This document shows, piece by piece, positions 15,277 through 19,193 of a stretch of 19,193 nucleotides of DNA. The DNA is taken from the NCBI RefSeq assembly GCF_937906425.1, contig NZ_CALCYR010000075.1:1-19193 (forward strand), written 5' to 3'. The notes beneath the pieces were generated by a model. The model searched no databases. It was given only the letters and a program-made list of their open reading frames with translations, and was not told the origin of the DNA. The stretch is from an uncultured Methanobrevibacter sp. (lineage in GTDB: Archaea > Methanobacteriota > Methanobacteria > Methanobacteriales > Methanobacteriaceae). How positions within the stretch are numbered: position 1 is the first letter of the stretch; each line of letters begins with the position of its first letter. The position numbers were made by a program, and so were the translations under genes.

Positions 15277-15440
15277 AAATAATCCTTTGTTAATAAGATA
15301 AAACAATAGGATTTAATATGAAAAATAATCCCCTGTTTAAAACAATAGGATTTAAATTGAAAAATAATCCCCTGTTTAAAACATAGGATTTGATTTGTAA
15401 ATAATCCTTTGTTAATAAATAAAACGTAAAAGGATTGAAT
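15277..15440. repeat. Four-copy dyad-symmetric repeat between aRF1 and a membrane protein gene
   Basis: Each unit runs AATCC...GGATT: 15281-15313, 15327-15352, 15366-15390 and 15403-15436. The two inner copies contain AATCCCCTGTTTAAAAC and the two outer ones AATCCTTTGTTAATAA, so short forms are flanked by long forms. Within a unit TGTTT and AAACA can also pair, giving an imperfect hairpin or a dyad protein site. Spacing is 46, 39 and 37 bp. The array starts 40 bp upstream of the aRF1 ATG. Confidence 0.75.
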
Positions 15441-15564
15441 AAATTTCTTCCATGAAGAAAATAAGTATAAATTGTATTGTTTTAATAAAAATTAGAAAGC
15501 CTAAAAATCATTTTATGACTAACTAATAATATAAAATTTACATTAATAATAAATATATTCTAAG

Positions 15565-15580
15565 TTACTTATATAAGTAA
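15565..15580 (+). promoter_or_regulatory. 16-bp palindrome over a probable TATA box
   Basis: TTACTTATATAAGTAA is a perfect palindrome whose centre (TTATATAA) is a good archaeal TATA box, 116 nt before the ATG of the PAP2-like gene. A repressor bound here would block TBP. The remainder of the 458-bp gap 15238-15695 holds only the dyad array and AT-rich DNA. Confidence 0.5.
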
Positions 15581-15695
15581 TGAATTAATTGGAAATAATA
15601 CTTGAAAAATCAATAAAAAAATTTTTATAATAATTTAATCTTAATTTCTATTAAATAAGTTTAGTCTATACATAAAAAACAGGGAGAAAACTTTA

Positions 15696-16919
15696 ATGGC
15701 AGAATACGATTATAGAACAAATAGGGATTTTAGCTCAATCTGTACAGATCCATACATGGAAACAGACGAAAGAAAGTTAAAAATAGCTAAAACCATTTCA
15801 ACATTTACAAATGCGCCAATCTTTTGCATTCCCCTATTTCTAATAATATGTATTAGCATTTCCTCAAGGGGAGTTCCATTTACAGCTTCATTCTCCTTTG
15901 ATTGGATGGAATTTATTGCATGTGAACTTATTTCAATAATATTTACATCAATCCTTCCAATGGCAATCATTATCCATTGGGCAAAAAAGCAGGACACAGA
16001 CAGTGACATTTCAAATAAGGAAGATCGTTTCATCCCCCTTATTGTAGGAACAGTCTCCTACTTTATCGGCTGCATACTTTCTGTTTTATTAAATCTTCCA
16101 CACTTTCTAACAGTTCTTCTTTTATGCTATACAACAAACACCTTCATTGTAATGCTGATTACAACAAGATGGAAAATAAGCATTCATACAACAGGAATTG
16201 CAGGGCCAATAGCTGCAGTCACAATGATTCTCGGACCCGTCGGAGCATTGTTCGGTGTTTTATATCCAATATTGATTTGGAGCAGAACCACACTTAAAAA
16301 GCATACCATGGCTCAGGCATTGGCTGGCGGAATATTCGGATTGATATTCACAATCCTTGAAACCTATATCTATAGCATATTGCTTAATTTACCAGTTACC
16401 AATATCATTCCAGCTTATGATTCATTTTGGTTAATATTTGCAATCATGATTAGTCCAATAGTAATTTCAATTGTTGGATATCTTCAAGACAGCGGCAAAA
16501 AGGATTTCATTACAAGAAAACTCTTCCACATTTTTGCATTCCTCGGATATGCATTCTTTTTAATCCTTGCACCGAATGATGCAATATTGATTCTGATCAT
16601 TTGTGCAATAGTTACAATATTAGTAAGCATTTATGGAAATAAGAACTTCTCATGGTACAATGGCATAAAAATAAAAGAGGATGCACCTAAAGAAAGCTAT
16701 GGAATCATAGTATCATTAGTTTCAAGCCTATTTTGGATACTTGCATCATTGTTTTACTTTTCAAGGACAATAGCAGCTATTTCAACAGTTATTTTAGCAT
16801 TTGTTGGAGCAATTGAAATTCTTTATTACAAATCAGCCCACAAGAGGCTTCCATTAAAGGGAATTGACAATTTAATCATTCCTTTAGTAATTGCTTATGT
16901 TTTAAAGTTTATTCTTTAA
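15696..16919 (+). CDS. Polytopic membrane protein: PAP2-like N-terminal part, dolichol/phytol-kinase-like C-terminal part
   Basis: 407 residues with about 10-12 membrane segments. The first half shows the three blocks of a PAP2 phosphatase in the form seen in diverged members: NKEDRFIP (107-114), KISIHTTGIAG (160-170) and SRTTLKKHTMAQALAGG (196-212). These stand for the KxxxxxxRP, PSGH and SRxxxxxHxxxD motifs; H164, R197 and H203 are in place. The second half contains ITRKLFHIFAFLGYAF (272-287) and LPLKGIDNLIIPLVIA (385-400). These look like the RKxxH opening and DN-x-x-P closing segments of CTP-dependent dolichol/phytol kinases, although the central GD-x-x-A motif of those enzymes is not evident. 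A role in polyprenyl or archaeal lipid phosphate metabolism is inferred. It starts at ATG 15696 after AGGGAG. The PAP2-like part is moderately sure, the kinase-like part tentative. Confidence 0.55.
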   Translation: MAEYDYRTNRDFSSICTDPYMETDERKLKIAKTISTFTNAPIFCIPLFLIICISISSRGVPFTASFSFDWMEFIACELISIIFTSILPMAIIIHWAKKQDTDSDISNKEDRFIPLIVGTVSYFIGCILSVLLNLPHFLTVLLLCYTTNTFIVMLITTRWKISIHTTGIAGPIAAVTMILGPVGALFGVLYPILIWSRTTLKKHTMAQALAGGIFGLIFTILETYIYSILLNLPVTNIIPAYDSFWLIFAIMISPIVISIVGYLQDSGKKDFITRKLFHIFAFLGYAFFLILAPNDAILILIICAIVTILVSIYGNKNFSWYNGIKIKEDAPKESYGIIVSLVSSLFWILASLFYFSRTIAAISTVILAFVGAIEILYYKSAHKRLPLKGIDNLIIPLVIAYVLKFIL

Positions 16920-16933
16920 ATTTTTATTCTTTT

Positions 16934-17120
16934 ATTCCAAATCATGAATTAATTATTATTCTCTCTTTAAAAACATTATTAAACTTTTTTTAATTCAAAA
17001 TCATGAATTAATTATATTCTTATTTTTAAATCTTAAATTATCCTTATTTTAAAAAAATTATTATTCTTTTTTATTGAAAATCATAAATTAAATATTGCTC
17101 TTTTTTTAATTCAGACTTAT
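16934..17120. repeat. Reiterated AATCATGAATTAATTATT segments with T-tracts
   Basis: AAATCATGAATTAATTAT appears near 16939 and 16998, and a diverged copy (AATCATAAATTAAATATT) near 17080; each is followed by C/T-rich T-tracts in the direction of the upstream gene. This is the termination zone of the membrane protein gene. The remaining 17121-17342 is AT-rich, with a small inverted repeat TTAGC...GCTAA near 17267-17286. Confidence 0.65.
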
Positions 17121-17305
17121 AAAAAAGTTTTTTTACACAATTGAAATAAAAATTACTCTATTTTAATAAAAAACATTAATTAAAAGCAAATTTAAACAAA
17201 GTTCTTAACCAATCCAAGCATATTAAAGTAAACTTAAATAATATTAAAAAGATAAATAATATAGAATTAGCTAATTGAAAAGCTAAAAAAATTTTAACAA
17301 AAAGA

Positions 17306-17313
17306 TTATAAAC
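17306..17313 (+). promoter_or_regulatory. Possible TATA box of pyrH
   Basis: TTATAAAC lies 30 nt before the pyrH ATG, which would give a very short leader that includes the AGGTGAAT ribosome binding site. Weak call in AT-rich DNA. Confidence 0.3.
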
Positions 17314-17342
17314 TATTTCAAAAGATATTTTAAGGTGAATCT

Positions 17343-18020
17343 ATGAGAATTGTAGCTGCTATTGGAGGATCTATTCTAGTACAAAATTATAATGCAGAAA
17401 AATTTCAAGAGTATACAGAAATTTTAAAGGAATTATCAAAAGAACATGAAATCTTTGTTGTTGTAGGTGGAGGAAGACCTGCAAGAGATTATATTGGCGT
17501 TGCTAGAGATTTAGGTGCTGGAGAAGCTAAATGTGATGATATTGGAATAGAAGTGACAAGATTAAATGCAAAACTTTTATTGCTTGCACTTGGAGATGTG
17601 GCTTATCAGAAAGTGCCTCACAACTTCCAGGAAGCTTTGGAATATTTCTCAAGTGGAAAAATCATAGTTATGGGTGGAACTGAACCTGCACACAGTACAG
17701 ATGCAGTTTCAGCTATCTTGGCAGAATATGTACAGGCAGATTTATTAATCAATCTCACTTCCGTTGACGGAATGTACACCAAGGATCCAAACAAATACGA
17801 AGACGCAGAACTTATTGAAGAGATTACAGCTCATGACATGTTGGAATTCATTAAGGAACAGGACGTTAAGGCTGGAACCTATGAATTCTTTGACATGACT
17901 GCAGTTCAAATGATTAAACGTTCTAATTTGGAAACAGTTATAGCTAATGGAAACAAACCAGAAAACTTAATAAAGGCTATAAATGGTGAAAAAATTGGAA
18001 CTCGTGTCATAAGCGAATAA
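17343..18020 (+). CDS. pyrH: UMP kinase, archaeal type
   Basis: 225 residues, the short archaeal length of this amino-acid-kinase-fold enzyme, which phosphorylates UMP to UDP with ATP in pyrimidine nucleotide synthesis in the cytoplasm. Visible motifs are the phosphate-binding IGGSIL (7-12), GGGRPARDYI (42-51), GIEVTRLNAKLL (68-79), the substrate-binding GGTEPAHSTDAVSA (111-124) and the ATP-site VDGMYTKDPNK (141-151). The C-terminal FDMTAVQMIKRSNL is also typical. Start ATG 17343 has AAGGTGAAT upstream. The archaeal form lacks the GTP-regulated extension of the bacterial hexamer. It stands alone, with about 220 bp of low-complexity AT before the next gene on the same strand. All key motifs are intact. 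Confidence 0.96.
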   Translation: MRIVAAIGGSILVQNYNAEKFQEYTEILKELSKEHEIFVVVGGGRPARDYIGVARDLGAGEAKCDDIGIEVTRLNAKLLLLALGDVAYQKVPHNFQEALEYFSSGKIIVMGGTEPAHSTDAVSAILAEYVQADLLINLTSVDGMYTKDPNKYEDAELIEEITAHDMLEFIKEQDVKAGTYEFFDMTAVQMIKRSNLETVIANGNKPENLIKAINGEKIGTRVISE

Positions 18021-18243
18021 AATTAAAATTTGCTTAGATTAAATCAATTTAATTAAAAATAAATTAAATAAATTAATTAAATTATTTTAAAATAAATTAA
18101 ATTAAATAAAATAATTTAAAATAAATTAAATAAAAATAAATAAATTTAAACTGAATTAATTAAAACAAATTATTTTTTTAATTTACTATCTTTTTTTATA
18201 TTTTTTTAAAAAACATGACAAAAACTATTTTTTAGTGATTAAA

Positions 18244-19038
18244 ATGAGTGGATTAATCGATATTGGATTAAATTTAATGCATCGCTCTTTTGACAAGAAC
18301 AGAGAGGATATAATCAATAATGCAATAGTTAATGGAGTAAGTCAATTCATCATTACTGGAACCACTGTAAAATCCAGCAAAACCGCTTTGGAATATGCAG
18401 GCCAGGAAAAGTTCAAGGACATTCTCTTTTCAACTGCAGGAGTCCATCCCCATGATGCAAAAACATGTAATGAGAATACAATTGAAAACTTAAGGAAATT
18501 TGCAGCAAATGATTCAGTTGTTGCAATAGGGGAATGTGGTCTTGATTACAATAGAAACTACTCTCCACAGGATGTTCAAAGAGAATGGTTTGAAAGACAG
18601 GTACAACTTGCTCAAGACCTAAATATGCCTCTGTTTTTACATGAAAGAGAAGCTCATGAGGATTTAGTTAAAATATTATCCAAATATCCTGACATGTGTG
18701 AAAGAGCTTGTGTTCATTGTTTTACAGGAACAAAGGAAGAGGCTGAAAAATATCTTGAATTAGGCTGTTATATTGGAGTTACCGGTTGGATCTGTGATGA
18801 AAGACGTGGACAATCACTTCAGGAAGCTGTTACAGTAATTCCGCCTGAAAAGATGATGATTGAAACTGATGCACCATTTCTGATTCCAAGAAATTTCCCT
18901 AAAAAGCCTAAATCAAACAAGAACAAACCGGAATACCTGCCACACATTTTAAATACAATAGCTGAGTATAAGAATTGCGACAGTGAGGAATTGGGAAAGA
19001 GGGTTAGCAAAACAACCAGAGAATTCTTTAAAATTTAA
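18244..19038 (+). CDS. tatD: TatD family metal-dependent deoxyribonuclease
   Basis: 264 residues from ATG 18244. GTG at 18235 belongs to the GTGATT ribosome binding site, so the nine-nucleotide longer frame is not used. TIM-barrel hydrolase of the TatD family. The chain opens LIDIGLNLMHRSFDKNR rather than with the H-x-H of YcfH/YabD-type relatives; this is the hallmark of the true TatD subfamily (E. coli TatD). Other metal and active-site positions are GVHPHD (66-71), E97 in GECGLDYNRNYS, H133 in MPLFLHEREAHE, H158 in VHCFTG and D209 in IETDAPFL. The subfamily-specific stretch GVTGWICDERRG is present. The enzyme is a 3'-5' exonuclease and DNase acting in DNA repair or turnover, not in Tat export. 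Strong likeness to bacterial TatD suggests old transfer. Confidence 0.93.
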   Translation: MSGLIDIGLNLMHRSFDKNREDIINNAIVNGVSQFIITGTTVKSSKTALEYAGQEKFKDILFSTAGVHPHDAKTCNENTIENLRKFAANDSVVAIGECGLDYNRNYSPQDVQREWFERQVQLAQDLNMPLFLHEREAHEDLVKILSKYPDMCERACVHCFTGTKEEAEKYLELGCYIGVTGWICDERRGQSLQEAVTVIPPEKMMIETDAPFLIPRNFPKKPKSNKNKPEYLPHILNTIAEYKNCDSEELGKRVSKTTREFFKI

Positions 19039-19089
19039 ATTAAATTTGAATTTTAAAATTTGTCTAATTTTAGAAAAATCAAATTCTAA

Positions 19090-19193
19090 GACTTGTTTTA
19101 ATTATTCAAAACATTAATTTTATACAAACTCCAACTTAAAGACTTGTTTTAATTATTCAAAACATTAATTTTATACAAACTCCAACTTAAAGA
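19090..19193. repeat. 51-bp perfect tandem duplication at the window end
   Basis: The 51-bp unit at 19090-19140 is repeated without change at 19141-19191, and a third copy seems to begin at 19192. It lies 51 bp after the tatD stop and contains T-tracts. The copies abut directly with no spacers. Confidence 0.9.

Noticed and set aside
18235..18243. GTG start for tatD
   Set aside because: GTGATT serves as the ribosome binding site for ATG 18244, matching the spacing used by other genes here.
19090..19193. Start of a CRISPR array
   Set aside because: The 51-bp units abut directly with no variable spacers, and no cas genes are present.

Overview
The window looks like the chromosome of a methanogenic archaeon of the Methanobrevibacter type. 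The evidence is archaeal release factor aRF1, the archaeal DUF655 protein, an archaeal-type UMP kinase, a very large secreted adhesin-like protein of the kind abundant in Methanobrevibacter, very AT-rich intergenic DNA, and repeated use of an AGGTGAT-type ribosome binding site about 5 nt before ATG. I saw no rRNA, tRNA, CRISPR array or transposase.

Left part (1-3764, all minus strand): four tightly spaced surface-polysaccharide genes. In transcription order they are a truncated Wzy-like polymerase, a family 2 glycosyltransferase split by a single-base frameshift, a predicted beta-propeller protein, and an FrhB-like iron-sulfur protein that runs off the left edge. The last three are clearly richer in GC than the rest (by hand, 23 to 29 GC per 60 bases in two samples, against 20 of 60 in a sample of the release factor gene) and have bacterial-style spacing. 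They look horizontally acquired and partly decayed. A 53-codon membrane mini-protein with an archaeal ribosome binding site sits at the junction.

Middle part (4176-11963, all minus strand, each gene apparently with its own promoter and terminator): rubrerythrin, a 5-formyltetrahydrofolate cyclo-ligase family protein, two of three related small proteins that resemble the PsbP/Mog1 fold, a coiled-coil protein with an AbrB-like start, a roughly 980-residue adhesin-like protein, and the third PsbP-like relative. Two of these reading frames, 5988-6410 and the adhesin, can only be completed to their expected length if translation begins at ATT.

Right part (12657-19038): DUF655 protein (+), a 2[4Fe-4S] ferredoxin (-), aRF1 (-), a polytopic membrane protein with PAP2-like and possible dolichol/phytol-kinase-like parts (+), UMP kinase (+) and a TatD of the true bacterial TatD subfamily (+). 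These are mostly housekeeping genes.

The least explained content is in the intergenic DNA. Gene 3' ends carry tandemly reiterated T-tract segments with periods of about 20 to 58 bp; one array has copied the last codons of the neighbouring gene. A four-copy dyad array lies in front of aRF1, a 16-bp palindrome covers a likely TATA box before the PAP2-like gene, and a 13-bp perfect inverted repeat encloses about 78 nt and may be a small RNA.
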